64,000 nucleotides of DNA. It comes from Parvularcula marina. GTDB lineage: Bacteria > Pseudomonadota > Alphaproteobacteria > Caulobacterales > Parvularculaceae. The notes under the pieces were generated by a model. The model was not told the origin of the DNA. It made no database searches and was given only the letters and a program-made list of their open reading frames with translations. Within the stretch, counting starts at the first letter, position 1, and each line of letters opens with the position of its first letter. The stretch lies in the NCBI RefSeq assembly GCF_003399445.1, contig NZ_QUQO01000002.1:62001-126000 (forward strand), written 5' to 3'. The translations under genes were made by a program, and so were the position numbers. Shown in pieces: positions 24,681 through 33,681 of the stretch.

Positions 24681-25808
24681 ATGCCCCGCACATCCTTTTT
24701 GCTGCTCAGCGCCGCGATGCTCACCGGCTGTTCGTTCAATGGCCTGCCAATGATTGATCAGGCCGAGCCGATGGCCGTGGTCACGCCGCAACATAACGCA
24801 GCGTCTGCGGAGGAGTTGGCGTCGCTTGAGGCGAACAATGATCTTCCGGCGGTGACCCCCAAAGCGACGAGTAGCGGAGAGGCCCCGGCGATCCCGTCAC
24901 CTGATGCGCCTTCGCGCGCGCCGACCGCCATGGTGGCAACGGCGCAGGATGCCGGCCCGCTTGTCACGGCGGCGACGGCCATCCGGCCTGCACCAAAACC
25001 CGGTCCCCAGCCGGTCGCCGTGGTGGCAGCTCAGCCGAAACCGGTTGAGGTTCCGAATGTCATTACCGGGGCGCCTGCTCCGGCCCCGAAAAAAGAGCCG
25101 GAGGCGGATAAATTCATCTCGGCAGAGGGGCGTACCGGCGCCGATGCCCTGAACGCGGCCCAGATCCGGCCGGCAGCAACGCCAGCGCCGGTCGCAGCGC
25201 CCGCGCCCGTGAAAGAACCTGTTGAAGAGCCTGCACCTGCCGCCCCAGTCGCGATGGCAGCGGCGGAGCCTCAAATGAATGCACCGCAGGAAGTGCCCCA
25301 AGTGATCAGCGGTGAAGCCGCTGCGCATCTGGAGGCGCAGGCCGCCCCCCGTGTCATCGCCAGCACCCAAGGGGCAGCTGCTCCGGCTCCGGCGGATGAC
25401 GAGGTCATGCACCTTCTTGCGGCAGAGCGGGTCGTGGCCTCGGTCAATGCCTACCGTGCGGAGAACGGCCTTGCGCCGCTTGCCTATAATGAGGGTCTCA
25501 GCGACGTGGCCGAGGCGCATGTCCTCGAGCTTGCCGCACGCGGAGAAGTCACCGCCCTGAATGCCGAAGGGCAGGGGATCGGCGAACGTCTCGCAGCGGT
25601 CGGCATGACGCCGGAGGTCGCAGGCAGTCTTGTCTCCGGCGGCTACACGAATTTTGAGAATGCGCTGGCCAGCTGGAAAGCCAATCCGGTCCAGCGCAGC
25701 CGACTGCTTATCGAGGGCGCGAAGGAAGTCGGCTTCGGCGTCGTCTCTGACCGTACCTCGACCTACGGCATCTATATGGAACTCATCATCACGGGCGATG
25801 AGTCTTAG
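24681..25808 (+). CDS. CAP-domain lipoprotein with long Ala/Pro-rich linker
   Basis: A 375-residue protein. It has a lipoprotein signal peptide (lipobox LTGC), a long Ala/Pro/Glu-rich low-complexity region (about residues 20-245), and a C-terminal CAP/SCP-like domain (HLLAAERVVASVNAYRAENG, LSDVAEAHVLELAARGE, GYTNFENALASWKANPVQRSRLL). GGGAGAAG precedes the ATG; a frame start at 24564 is rejected. The catalytic-type residues of CAP domains are not all apparent, so the role is unclear. The stop overlaps the convergent murD2 stop by 4 bp. Confidence 0.85.
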   Translation: MPRTSFLLLSAAMLTGCSFNGLPMIDQAEPMAVVTPQHNAASAEELASLEANNDLPAVTPKATSSGEAPAIPSPDAPSRAPTAMVATAQDAGPLVTAATAIRPAPKPGPQPVAVVAAQPKPVEVPNVITGAPAPAPKKEPEADKFISAEGRTGADALNAAQIRPAATPAPVAAPAPVKEPVEEPAPAAPVAMAAAEPQMNAPQEVPQVISGEAAAHLEAQAAPRVIASTQGAAAPAPADDEVMHLLAAERVVASVNAYRAENGLAPLAYNEGLSDVAEAHVLELAARGEVTALNAEGQGIGERLAAVGMTPEVAGSLVSGGYTNFENALASWKANPVQRSRLLIEGAKEVGFGVVSDRTSTYGIYMELIITGDES

Positions 25809-27106
25809 GCGCTGGCAGCAGCCTCGGTGAATATCCGGGCCCTGACGGTATAATTGTCATGTGGCGGCTCGGATGCTGCGGCGGGTGAGAAGAGTATCAC
25901 GCCGCCCGGCGGGGTCATCTTCGCGGCGGTTTCAATCGCTGCTTCAAAGCTCTCGCAAGCTGTAAACTTTGTCTTTTGCGCGGTCAGAGCATCGCTCAAC
26001 CGTGTGGCGGTTGAACCAAAGATCAGCGGTGTGACGCGGGGCACCCGGGAAATTTCGCCTGCCAAAGCGGTGAAATTCTGCTCCCGGTCGGCACCGCCGA
26101 GGAGCAGCGTGATCTCGCGATCCGCAAAGCGGGTCAGCGCATGAAGGACGGCCTCGGGCACGGTGGCGAGCGCATCATTGATCCAGTCTCGTCCATCTGT
26201 GGACGGTACTTTCTCCTGCCGGGATGGCAGGCTCCTGAAATTTACAGCGGTCGCCAGAACAGCCTCGAGCGGAACCGGCGCACCCGTCACTTTGCGGACC
26301 ATCGCAACGGCATTGCGCAGCGCTATCAAATTGGGCCCTGCTCGAAAAAAAACAGGCAGTTCGGTGATCGCAAGATGCCGGTCGCCGATGATCAGATGAT
26401 CATCAGTAATCTGGGCATATTCTTCAATCGCCTGGACTTCCTCGGGCAGACCGTATCGCTCGATGATCCCGGCGGCCGATAGGCCGGGCCGGGGAGGCGT
26501 GAAGAAGAACGGGCGGAGCTTCGCTGCGTGATAGTTCTCTTCACTGCCGTGCCAAGGTGTATGCTCACGGAAGAGATTGGTCACAAGATGCGCGTACGGC
26601 CCGTCGGGCACGTCATGAAGCATATAGGAGGAAAGCTCGAGCACCGGATAATCGGCGGTGGTGGGCGCTGAATCAAGCGGCGGCAGGCCGATATTGCCGT
26701 GCGGGGCGGCGTTCCGGCCCATGGCGCCGAGCAGGCCGACGATTAAGGTGACGGTCGTGCTTTTGCCTTTTGATCCCGTGACCGTGATCGTATTGGCAGG
26801 CGCATGATGAGCGAGCCAGTACCCGGTCGGTGTGGTGACGTTTTTACCAGCAGCCAATGCAGCTTTGACCAGATCGTGAAATGGCGGAATGCCGGGCGAG
26901 CGCAAAACAAGATCGCTTGTGCTCAGTTCTTTTACGGCTTCGGCCTCGGTCATCCAGCGGAAGGTTGCGTTCCTGGCAAATTCTTCCGGGCACGGTCTGT
27001 CACTGGCGGATTTGTCGGCGGCGATGATCTCATCGCCGCGGGCGAGAAAATGCCGGGCGGCGGCGCGGCCCTCGACCCCGAAGCCGATGAGGAGGACGCG
27101 GCTCAC
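25805..27106 (-). CDS. murD2: MurD2: UDP-N-acetylmuramoyl-L-alanine--L-glutamate ligase
   Basis: A Mur-ligase family protein of 433 residues. The N-terminal Rossmann-like domain starts VLLIGFGVEGRAAARHF, and the ATP loop is GSKGKST (111-117) where classical MurD has GTNGKST/T. ELSSYML and FREHTPWHGSEENYHAAK replace the usual TPDHLDRH region, and the C-terminus has FSPAAASEPPHDNY. These departures and the overlap with murL fit MurD2, which adds L-Glu instead of D-Glu to UDP-MurNAc-L-Ala. The product would be the MurL substrate. Substrate choice is inferred from context and motifs. Confidence 0.85.
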   Translation of the reverse strand: MSRVLLIGFGVEGRAAARHFLARGDEIIAADKSASDRPCPEEFARNATFRWMTEAEAVKELSTSDLVLRSPGIPPFHDLVKAALAAGKNVTTPTGYWLAHHAPANTITVTGSKGKSTTVTLIVGLLGAMGRNAAPHGNIGLPPLDSAPTTADYPVLELSSYMLHDVPDGPYAHLVTNLFREHTPWHGSEENYHAAKLRPFFFTPPRPGLSAAGIIERYGLPEEVQAIEEYAQITDDHLIIGDRHLAITELPVFFRAGPNLIALRNAVAMVRKVTGAPVPLEAVLATAVNFRSLPSRQEKVPSTDGRDWINDALATVPEAVLHALTRFADREITLLLGGADREQNFTALAGEISRVPRVTPLIFGSTATRLSDALTAQKTKFTACESFEAAIETAAKMTPPGGVILFSPAAASEPPHDNYTVRARIFTEAAASA

Positions 27107-28446
27107 CGGCTCACCTTTTCTGCGGCGGCAAGAAGGCCGGAGGGCAGGGGGAAAGCGTCATCGCGGGCAAGGCTGTGCGCCCAGGCGGCCTCCAGCCCAT
27201 CCGTGCCCATCTCATCTATGAGCGGGGGCAGGAATGAGTGGACGGCTTTGGTGTCTGCGAAGGCGCCTTTTGAAGCGCCCCACAGGGCGGCGCGGCATTC
27301 CTCAATCGTGCCGACGCAATCCCATGGCTTGTGCTCGGTCAGGCCGAGAAGCTCCCGGTAAAGAGGAAGGAGCGTGTCACGATCAAGGAACTGGCCGTTG
27401 AAGATCGTCTCTGCCTCTTCCTTGGTGATGAAAGGGGCAAGGATCAGCGAGGTGAAGGCGCATTTGGCACACGCCCCGCACCAGCGCTTATCGGCATCGC
27501 CTGCCAGCCGGAAATTCCGGTTGCAGCTCGTGGAGCGTCCGAAGGCGTCCTTGATCCCCGCAAAACCCCGTCCGATCCACAGCTCCGAATAGGGGCGCAG
27601 GATCGAGAAGACAGGCGGCGGGGCCGGATGGGCTTCTTTGAGCGCGGCATTGATCAGCGTCTCGAAATGCGAGGATTTCGAATATTGGTGATTGGCGGGC
27701 GCGCTGCCCTCGATCTGCATAGTCGGTTCGTCTGCGGAGCGTTCATTGGCGAAAACGACACTGCCGTAGCCATGGGTGACCGCCGTGACGGCGAGGATCA
27801 GCATGTTGATCGCGGTGATCGGCACATGCCCGCCAAAGGCGCGAGGGGCGACTTCGTAAAGCTTGGGGTCGAGCCGCCGGTCGATGAAGAGAACATCTTC
27901 GGGCGCGGTCGCGGAAAGGACATCACGGACGGCTTCCCCCAGAACGACGGAGGTGAGCTGGACTTCCTGCTGCGCCTCGCGAAGGATGGCGCGGGCGACG
28001 TAGGAATCCTTGCCGCCGCCAAAGGCGACCAGCGCCGGGCCTTCGAGACTCTGCCCGCTGCCCGAAATCCCGGGCAGGTCAGGGCCAAGGAATTCAACAT
28101 CAGTTGGCCAGGGCAGGTCGTTCCTGACATAGAACTCGGCCAGCCCGTCCGTATAAAGAGCGCGAGCCATATTCTTTCCCGCTGGCGACAGAGGCGGCAG
28201 GGTGATCCGCGGCGCGGCGGCAAGTTTATAGCTGCTGACCCCCAGCGCCACGCCGAGCAGGGTCAGGATTTCGCGCCCCTCACTAGTCGCCAATCTGGCT
28301 AGCGCCCCATCGGGGCCGGGGAAATCGACCGTCTCCTCGAATGCGCCGTAGACGTCGCAGTCAAAAAGAAAGGCGACCCGGTTCGCCTCCAGGAGGCGCC
28401 AGCCGAGGATCTGGAAATGTGTGCCGCGTGGGGGATTCTCACTCAT
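27103..28446 (-). CDS. murL: MurL: UDP-MurNAc-L-Ala-L-Glu epimerase
   Basis: MurL converts the terminal L-Glu of UDP-MurNAc-L-Ala-L-Glu to D-Glu in an ATP-dependent step, replacing glutamate racemase. The 447 residues carry an adenylation-type PP-loop (AFGGGKDSYVA, GGGKDS at 143-148), the stretch NERSADEPTM, a later TSCNRNF, and a cysteine cluster WCGACAKCAF typical of the family. The ATG at 28446 is preferred over the TTG at 28482. It overlaps murD2 by 4 bp, the arrangement known from Xanthomonas. Finding it predicts that murI may be absent from this genome. Confidence 0.88.
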   Translation of the reverse strand: MSENPPRGTHFQILGWRLLEANRVAFLFDCDVYGAFEETVDFPGPDGALARLATSEGREILTLLGVALGVSSYKLAAAPRITLPPLSPAGKNMARALYTDGLAEFYVRNDLPWPTDVEFLGPDLPGISGSGQSLEGPALVAFGGGKDSYVARAILREAQQEVQLTSVVLGEAVRDVLSATAPEDVLFIDRRLDPKLYEVAPRAFGGHVPITAINMLILAVTAVTHGYGSVVFANERSADEPTMQIEGSAPANHQYSKSSHFETLINAALKEAHPAPPPVFSILRPYSELWIGRGFAGIKDAFGRSTSCNRNFRLAGDADKRWCGACAKCAFTSLILAPFITKEEAETIFNGQFLDRDTLLPLYRELLGLTEHKPWDCVGTIEECRAALWGASKGAFADTKAVHSFLPPLIDEMGTDGLEAAWAHSLARDDAFPLPSGLLAAAEKVSR

Positions 28447-28488
28447 CGGCACCGCTTTGCCAGCCGCCGCTTCTCCCCGCAATGGGGC

Positions 28489-29109
28489 TCAGAAATAGCG
28501 GATTGCGGCGGTCAGCGTGCCGAGGACTTCGCCGCTGGGGAGGGGCGCAAGGCTCGTCGTCCAGCCATGAAGGACGGGGCCGTCCTCAGTCTGAAGCAGG
28601 GCAAAGAGATCAGGCTCAGGTGCGATCCGCTCGAAATCGAAAATGAACAGCGGCGTGCCGGGGAATAATGCCTGATAGGGGCCGGGATCCAGCATCACGC
28701 CGAACAGGCTCGTCGAATCGAGGCTGACCGGCACATAGTCGATGGCCGTGCAATGCGCGGTCCGGCTTTTCAGGCTCTGCCGGTCGGTCAGGGTTTCGGG
28801 CGGCAGCACCGGCACATGGGTGACGCCGCGGGCCAGATAGGTCGCGGCGGGGTGGTCGGGAGAGAGCCGTTCGGTCGAATTGCCGCCCGCGAGCCACCCT
28901 AGTGAAACTTCGAGCGCCTCTGAGAGTTTAGCCAGCATGAGCTGCCGGGGATTGTGCACATCGGCTTCCCAATTGGCGACAGTTGGCTGGCTCACCCCCA
29001 GCCGCGCGGCCAACCCGCCCTGGTTGAGACCAAGCGATTTTCTCGCGGCACGAATGCGTCCCCCGATGGAATTGGGCAATTGGTCGTCGGGGAGGGCATC
29101 CATATCCAA
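28489..29109 (-). CDS. XRE family regulator with LexA/S24-like C-terminal region
   Basis: 206 residues: an N-terminal HTH of the Xre/Cro type (about 15-70; LGLNQGGLAARLGVSQPTVANWEADVHNPR) and a C-terminal domain that looks like a phage-repressor S24-type fold (SLDSTSLFGVMLDPGPYQALFPGTPLFIF). The usual Ser/Lys catalytic pair is not evident. The TTG start has AAAGGA seven bases upstream; the ATG at 29103 is the alternative. It lies 42 bp upstream of murL on the same strand, so it probably heads that operon. A palindrome upstream may be its operator. Confidence 0.85.
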   Translation of the reverse strand: MDMDALPDDQLPNSIGGRIRAARKSLGLNQGGLAARLGVSQPTVANWEADVHNPRQLMLAKLSEALEVSLGWLAGGNSTERLSPDHPAATYLARGVTHVPVLPPETLTDRQSLKSRTAHCTAIDYVPVSLDSTSLFGVMLDPGPYQALFPGTPLFIFDFERIAPEPDLFALLQTEDGPVLHGWTTSLAPLPSGEVLGTLTAAIRYF

Positions 29110-29145
29110 GGGACTGTCCTTTTGTTGCTACCGGAAATTATAGGG

Positions 29146-29158
29146 TGATATTATATCA
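29146..29158. promoter_or_regulatory. AT-rich palindrome upstream of the XRE gene
   Basis: TGATATTATATCA is a perfect 13-bp palindrome, and outer GTGA/TCAC elements widen the symmetry. It sits 37 bp before the XRE start in the AT-rich gap 29110-29304. It could be an autoregulatory operator for the XRE-murL-murD2 operon or part of a promoter; neither is proven. Confidence 0.4.
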
Positions 29159-29304
29159 TATCGTCACGTTTAACGATAAAAACCTTTAATTTTCGGCATT
29201 TTATTAACGAGTTCGTTTCCGAATTTTTAACCTTCAACAAGGCTGGCCTATAGACAACTATCGGATGCAGTGCTTAGACATAATTATAGCCATGGAGGTG
29301 TCCG

Positions 29305-29511
29305 ATGTCTGACTACTGTTCAAACGATGGGGCCTCGCGCCTGCAGTCCCTCATCCGTGAGTATTGGCGGAAAAAGGGATATGACGTGAGTGTAGAGCTG
29401 GTTCATCAGGGATTTGTGTCAACGATGCGATCATCTCGCTTTGATATTCGCAGTGACATGGTGAATGGCATGCCAAGCATTCGCCGAGTAGAAGAGCATC
29501 CTCATCACTAA
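29305..29511 (+). CDS. small conserved hypothetical protein
   Basis: A 68-residue protein with GGAGGTG upstream of its ATG. Features are an N-terminal YCSNDGASRLQSLIREYWRKKGYDV helix region followed by SVELVHQGF, MRSSRFDIRSDMVNGMP. The style is that of a short conserved alphaproteobacterial protein of unknown function. It lacks a signal peptide or membrane helix. A strong terminator 65 bp downstream, embedded in the opposing gph gene, supports it as an independent transcription unit. Confidence 0.75.
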   Translation: MSDYCSNDGASRLQSLIREYWRKKGYDVSVELVHQGFVSTMRSSRFDIRSDMVNGMPSIRRVEEHPHH

Positions 29512-29539
29512 CCGGGCTGGTCCGGCAGTGGGGTGAGGC

Positions 29540-30226
29540 TCAGCTGGCGGACATCAAATCTGAAATCATTTGCGGCAGCGCTTCGAAGTCATCGAAGCGC
29601 TGTTCTTTTTTGTGCAGCGGCCCTTCGACATGGCCATAGCCGAAAGTGGCAAGAAAACAGGGCAGGCCGGCATTCCGCGCTGCGCCCAGGTCGGTCACCG
29701 TGTCGCCGATCATCACGCCATGGGGCGTCTTCGTCCGGTGCAGGATCTCGGTCAGCGGCACGCCGGACGGCTTATGCTCGGGCAGGCTGTCCCGGGCGAT
29801 AATCTCCGCAAAGCGCGCGCTTATTTCCAATGTGTCGAGCAGCGGTAGAGTGAGGGCTTCGGGCTTATTGGTGCAGACCGCGAGCGTTGCCCCCCATGAG
29901 GATAATGTGTCCATGCAGGCCTCGGCGCCCGGAAAAAGCACCGAATGATCCGCAATATGATCCCGGTAATAGTCGATGAAGCGGCCGACCAGCCGGTCCG
30001 CTTCATGCTCATCGGGCAGGCCATGGCCCTGCAGCTCCAGCCCTCGTTCGATCAGCGCGCGGGCCCCTTGGCCGACAAGGCTGCGCACCGTGGCGGGCTC
30101 AACGGGGGAGAGCTCTTCTGAGCGCAGGACATGGTTCAGCGCTTCGGTCAGGTCAGGCGCGCTGTCGATCAGCGTGCCGTCGAGATCGAAAATGACGGTG
30201 AGGTCGTGAAAATCGGGCGCGGTCAT
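29540..30226 (-). CDS. gph: HAD-family phosphoglycolate phosphatase
   Basis: A HAD-superfamily phosphatase of 228 residues. Motif I is VIFDLDGTLIDS, motif II lies in AVCTNKP, and motif IV is VMIGDTVTD, with the helical cap between. This combination fits phosphoglycolate phosphatase, which clears 2-phosphoglycolate formed during DNA repair. Starting at the second methionine (30226) removes an unlikely Pro/Arg-rich leader. The first 70 bp of its 3' end contain a terminator for the opposite strand. It diverges from glmU. Confidence 0.85.
   Translation of the reverse strand: MTAPDFHDLTVIFDLDGTLIDSAPDLTEALNHVLRSEELSPVEPATVRSLVGQGARALIERGLELQGHGLPDEHEADRLVGRFIDYYRDHIADHSVLFPGAEACMDTLSSWGATLAVCTNKPEALTLPLLDTLEISARFAEIIARDSLPEHKPSGVPLTEILHRTKTPHGVMIGDTVTDLGAARNAGLPCFLATFGYGHVEGPLHKKEQRFDDFEALPQMISDLMSAS
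29576..29611 (+). terminator. intrinsic terminator of the 68-aa gene, inside the gph coding region
   Basis: CAGCGCTTCGA and TCGAAGCGCTG form a perfect 11-bp stem around AGTCA, followed by TTCTTTTTT on the plus strand. It lies 65 bp after the plus-strand stop and within the last codons of the convergent gph gene. Confidence 0.88.
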
Positions 30227-30380
30227 GACGCGCGGGCTAGACCTTGTTGCCCCCGGCGGAAAGGGGGGCTTGCGCTGCACCGCGAAAGCCCTTTCACGAA
30301 TGCCAATAATTCGTGTGTTCCGGCGGCCCGGCCAATTGGCTAACCGCGTCAGGGGAGAAAGAGGAGATCACCCAGCGCCC

Positions 30381-31733
30381 ATGACCGAGCTCAAAACCGA
30401 ACTGGCATGCGTCATTCTGGCCGCCGGTCATGGCAGCCGGATGAATTCCTCCCTGCCCAAGGTTCTCCATCAGGTTGGTCACCGCCCGATGCTCCATCAC
30501 GTCATGGCGCTCGGCCAGACGCTCGGTGCGGCGCGCCAGGTCGTGGTCGTCGGCGCCGGCGGCGAAGCGGTCGCCGCGGCGGCGAAGGAATTTGACGATA
30601 ATGCTGCCATCGCTGTGCAGGACCCGCCGCAGGGGACGGGCCATGCTGTCCAGATGGCGCTGCCCGCCCTTGAAGGTTTCAATGGCACAGTCCTGATCCT
30701 CTATGCCGACACGCCGCTGATGCGGGCCGAAACGGCCGCCGCGCTGATCGGTACCGTCACAGAAGGCGCGGCCTTGAGCGTGCTGGGGTTTGAGACGGAT
30801 GAGCCCGGCGCCTATGGCCGTCTGATCACGGATGAAAAGGGCGATCTTGACCGCATCGTCGAGTTCAAGGACGCCTCGGAAGATGAACGCGCAGTGACGC
30901 TGTGCAATGCCGGCTTGATGGCCGCCCCCGCAACACTTTTGCGCGAGCACCTGCCCAAGCTCTCCAACGACAACGCGCAAGGGGAGTACTACCTCACCGA
31001 CCTGCCGGCCATGGCAAAGGCCGCGGGTGGACGCTGCGCGATCGTCCGGGCAGGAATTGATGAAACCTCCGGTGTCAACCGGCGCACAGAGCTTGCCGCC
31101 GCCGAAGCTGTCTTCCAGCATCGCCGCCGCGAAGAGATGATGGATGCAGGCGTCACGCTGATCGATCCCTCGTCTGTGTGGTTCGCGCATGACACGCAGA
31201 TCGCACAGGATGTGGTGATCGGCCCGCATGTCGTCTTCGGCCCGGGCGTCACCGTCGGCGAAGGCGTGCGGATCGAGGCTTTCAGCCATCTTGAGGGCTG
31301 CACGGTTCAGGCGAGTGCCAGCATCGGCCCTTACGCCCGGCTTCGTCCGGGAACGGATGTTGGGGAAGGCGCGAAGATCGGTAATTTCGTTGAGACCAAA
31401 AAGGCCGTGCTCGGCCCCGGCGCCAAGGTCAGCCATCTGACCTATCTTGGCGATGCGCAGATCGGCGCGGAGGCGAATATCGGCGCTGGCACCATCACCT
31501 GTAATTATGACGGCTATGACAAGCATCTGACCGTGATCGGCGAGGGCGCTTTTGTCGGTTCGAACTCGTCGCTGGTCGCGCCCGTCACCATCGGCAAAGG
31601 CGCCTATGTCGGGTCAGGCTCGGTCGTCACAAAGTCCGTGCCCGATGATGCACTAACCGTCGCGCGCGGGCGTCAGATGACCAAAGAAGACTGGGCGAAA
31701 TCTTTCCGGGCGCGCAAAGAGCCCAAGGAGTAG
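30381..31733 (+). CDS. glmU: bifunctional GlcN-1-P acetyltransferase / GlcNAc-1-P uridyltransferase
   Basis: GlmU makes UDP-GlcNAc for peptidoglycan and lipid A. The 450 residues have an N-terminal nucleotidyltransferase domain (ILAAGHGSRM, then QDPPQGTGHAV) and a C-terminal left-handed beta-helix of hexapeptide repeats with the acetyltransferase segment NFVETKKAVLGPGAK and GTITCNYDGYDK. The ATG at 30381 is chosen for the family N-terminus, with AGAGGAG about 14 bases upstream. glmS follows after 9 bp, placing two steps of the same pathway in one operon. Confidence 0.96.
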   Translation: MTELKTELACVILAAGHGSRMNSSLPKVLHQVGHRPMLHHVMALGQTLGAARQVVVVGAGGEAVAAAAKEFDDNAAIAVQDPPQGTGHAVQMALPALEGFNGTVLILYADTPLMRAETAAALIGTVTEGAALSVLGFETDEPGAYGRLITDEKGDLDRIVEFKDASEDERAVTLCNAGLMAAPATLLREHLPKLSNDNAQGEYYLTDLPAMAKAAGGRCAIVRAGIDETSGVNRRTELAAAEAVFQHRRREEMMDAGVTLIDPSSVWFAHDTQIAQDVVIGPHVVFGPGVTVGEGVRIEAFSHLEGCTVQASASIGPYARLRPGTDVGEGAKIGNFVETKKAVLGPGAKVSHLTYLGDAQIGAEANIGAGTITCNYDGYDKHLTVIGEGAFVGSNSSLVAPVTIGKGAYVGSGSVVTKSVPDDALTVARGRQMTKEDWAKSFRARKEPKE

Positions 31734-31742
31734 GAGCATTCC

Positions 31743-33572
31743 ATGTGCGGTATAGTTGGGATTATCGGCAAGGAAAATGTCAGCGGAAGCCTCGTTGAGG
31801 GGCTCTCGCGGCTGGAGTATCGCGGCTATGATTCCGCCGGGATTGCGACCATTGCGGAGGGGCGGCTAGGCCGCCGCCGGGCGGTGGGCAAGCTTGGAAA
31901 GCTCCGTGAACGCCTGAATTCAGAACCTCTTGGCGGCAAGATCGGCATCGGCCATACCAGATGGGCAACTCATGGCGCACCGACCGAGGCCAATGCCCAC
32001 CCGCATGCCACCTCAAAAGTCGCCATCGTCCATAACGGCATCATCGAGAACTTCGCCGAGCTGCGCGAAGAACTGGTCGCGGCAGGCGCAACATTTGAAT
32101 CCGAGACTGACACCGAAACTGTGGCTCAGCTGGTCGAGCATTATCTCGCCAAGGGCAAACCGCCGGCAGAAGCCTTTTCGTCCGCGCTCGGACGGCTCGA
32201 AGGCGCCTTTGCGCTCGCCGTCATGGTCGAGAGTGAAGCGCGCACGCTTTATTGCGCCCGTCGGGGCAGCCCGCTCGCTATTGGCCGGGGGGAGGGCGAA
32301 ATGTTCGTCGGCTCTGACGCCTATGCGCTGGCGCCCTTCACCCGCCGCGTGACCTATCTTTCCGATGGCGACTGGGCGGTCGTCACGCCGGAGACGGTCT
32401 CGATCTTTGATGCCGATGGCGCAGAAGTCCTCCGGCCCGAGCAGCTTTCCGATGCCTCCGCCGCGCTCGTCGACAAGGGCGAGCACCGGCATTTCATGGC
32501 CAAGGAAATCCATGAGCAGCCGGAAGTGCTCGGCCATGCCATCTCGGCCTATGTTGATCCGGTCGGCCGGAAAGTGGTCCTGCCCGAAGGCGGCATCGAT
32601 TTTTCTAAAGTGACCGCGCTGACCATGTCGGCTTGCGGCACGGCCTTTTACGCCACGCTGGTCGCCAAATACTGGTTTGAGACCTATGCCCGCCTGCCGG
32701 TCGAAACCGATATCGCCTCCGAGCTGCGCTATCGCGACGTACCTTACCGCGAGGGCGGCGCCGCACTCTTCATCTCGCAATCGGGGGAGACAGCCGACAC
32801 GTTGGCCGCCCTGCGTGATGCCAAGGAGGCAGGCCAGCAGGTCGGCGCCATCGTGAATGTGCCCGAAAGCACCATCGCGCGGGAAGCTGATGCGCTTTAT
32901 CCTACCCATGCGGGTCCTGAGATCGGGGTCGCCTCGACCAAGGCTTTCACCTGCCAGCTGGCAACCCTCGCATCGCTTGCTATCGCCGCAGGCGTCGCAC
33001 GCGGCGTGCTCAGCCGAGAGGATGAGGAACGGCTCACCGGCGTGCTGCTCGAAGCACCGCGCCATGTCGCCGAGATGCTCCATGCTGACAAGAGCCTCGA
33101 GGCGATTGCGGCGGAGGTCGCGACAGCGCGGGACGTGCTTTATCTGGGCCGCGGGGGATCTTATCCCCTTGCCTTGGAGGGCGCACTAAAACTGAAAGAA
33201 ATCAGTTATATCCACGCAGAAGGTTATGCGGCTGGTGAACTCAAACATGGCCCCATCGCGCTGATCGATGAAGCGGTGCCGGTGGTCGTTCTCGCGCCCC
33301 GCGACGCGGTCTTCGACAAGACGATTTCCAACATGCACGAAGTCATGGCCCGAGGCGGCAAATGCCTTCTGGTCTCAAGCGCCGAAGGGCTCGCCGAAGC
33401 GGCAAGGGGCGGCAAGGTCTGGGGAGAAATCGCTGTGCCGGAGGTCGATCCCCTGATTGCGCCGATTGTCTACTCGGTCCCGGTCCAGCTGCTGGCTTAT
33501 CACGCCGCTGTCGCGAAGGGCACGGATGTCGACCAGCCAAGGAACCTTGCCAAGTCCGTTACCGTTGAATGA
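31743..33572 (+). CDS. glmS: glutamine--fructose-6-phosphate aminotransferase (isomerising)
   Basis: GlmS makes glucosamine-6-phosphate from fructose-6-phosphate and glutamine. The 609 residues begin MCGIVGIIG with the catalytic N-terminal cysteine, include RWATHG and the isomerase SIS domains (SACGTAFYA, SQSGETADTLAA, VASTKAFTCQ), and end DQPRNLAKSVTVE as the family does. AAGGAGTAGGAG precedes the ATG. Nothing resembling a glmS ribozyme was seen in the 9-bp gap, as expected for this group. Confidence 0.97.
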   Translation: MCGIVGIIGKENVSGSLVEGLSRLEYRGYDSAGIATIAEGRLGRRRAVGKLGKLRERLNSEPLGGKIGIGHTRWATHGAPTEANAHPHATSKVAIVHNGIIENFAELREELVAAGATFESETDTETVAQLVEHYLAKGKPPAEAFSSALGRLEGAFALAVMVESEARTLYCARRGSPLAIGRGEGEMFVGSDAYALAPFTRRVTYLSDGDWAVVTPETVSIFDADGAEVLRPEQLSDASAALVDKGEHRHFMAKEIHEQPEVLGHAISAYVDPVGRKVVLPEGGIDFSKVTALTMSACGTAFYATLVAKYWFETYARLPVETDIASELRYRDVPYREGGAALFISQSGETADTLAALRDAKEAGQQVGAIVNVPESTIAREADALYPTHAGPEIGVASTKAFTCQLATLASLAIAAGVARGVLSREDEERLTGVLLEAPRHVAEMLHADKSLEAIAAEVATARDVLYLGRGGSYPLALEGALKLKEISYIHAEGYAAGELKHGPIALIDEAVPVVVLAPRDAVFDKTISNMHEVMARGGKCLLVSSAEGLAEAARGGKVWGEIAVPEVDPLIAPIVYSVPVQLLAYHAAVAKGTDVDQPRNLAKSVTVE

Positions 33573-33681
33573 CGGGCGGATTACCGCATCGCAACACGGC
33601 GTAACATAGCGTTATTTTCCGGTAAGCCTTCCAGCCCCCATAGTATTTACGGGCAGTTACGAATTTTTGGGGTGGCGTAGG

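Noticed and set aside
30294-31526. Reverse-strand frame of 410 codons opposite glmU
   Set aside because: The forward gene is certain; this frame is the antisense of a GC-rich coding sequence.
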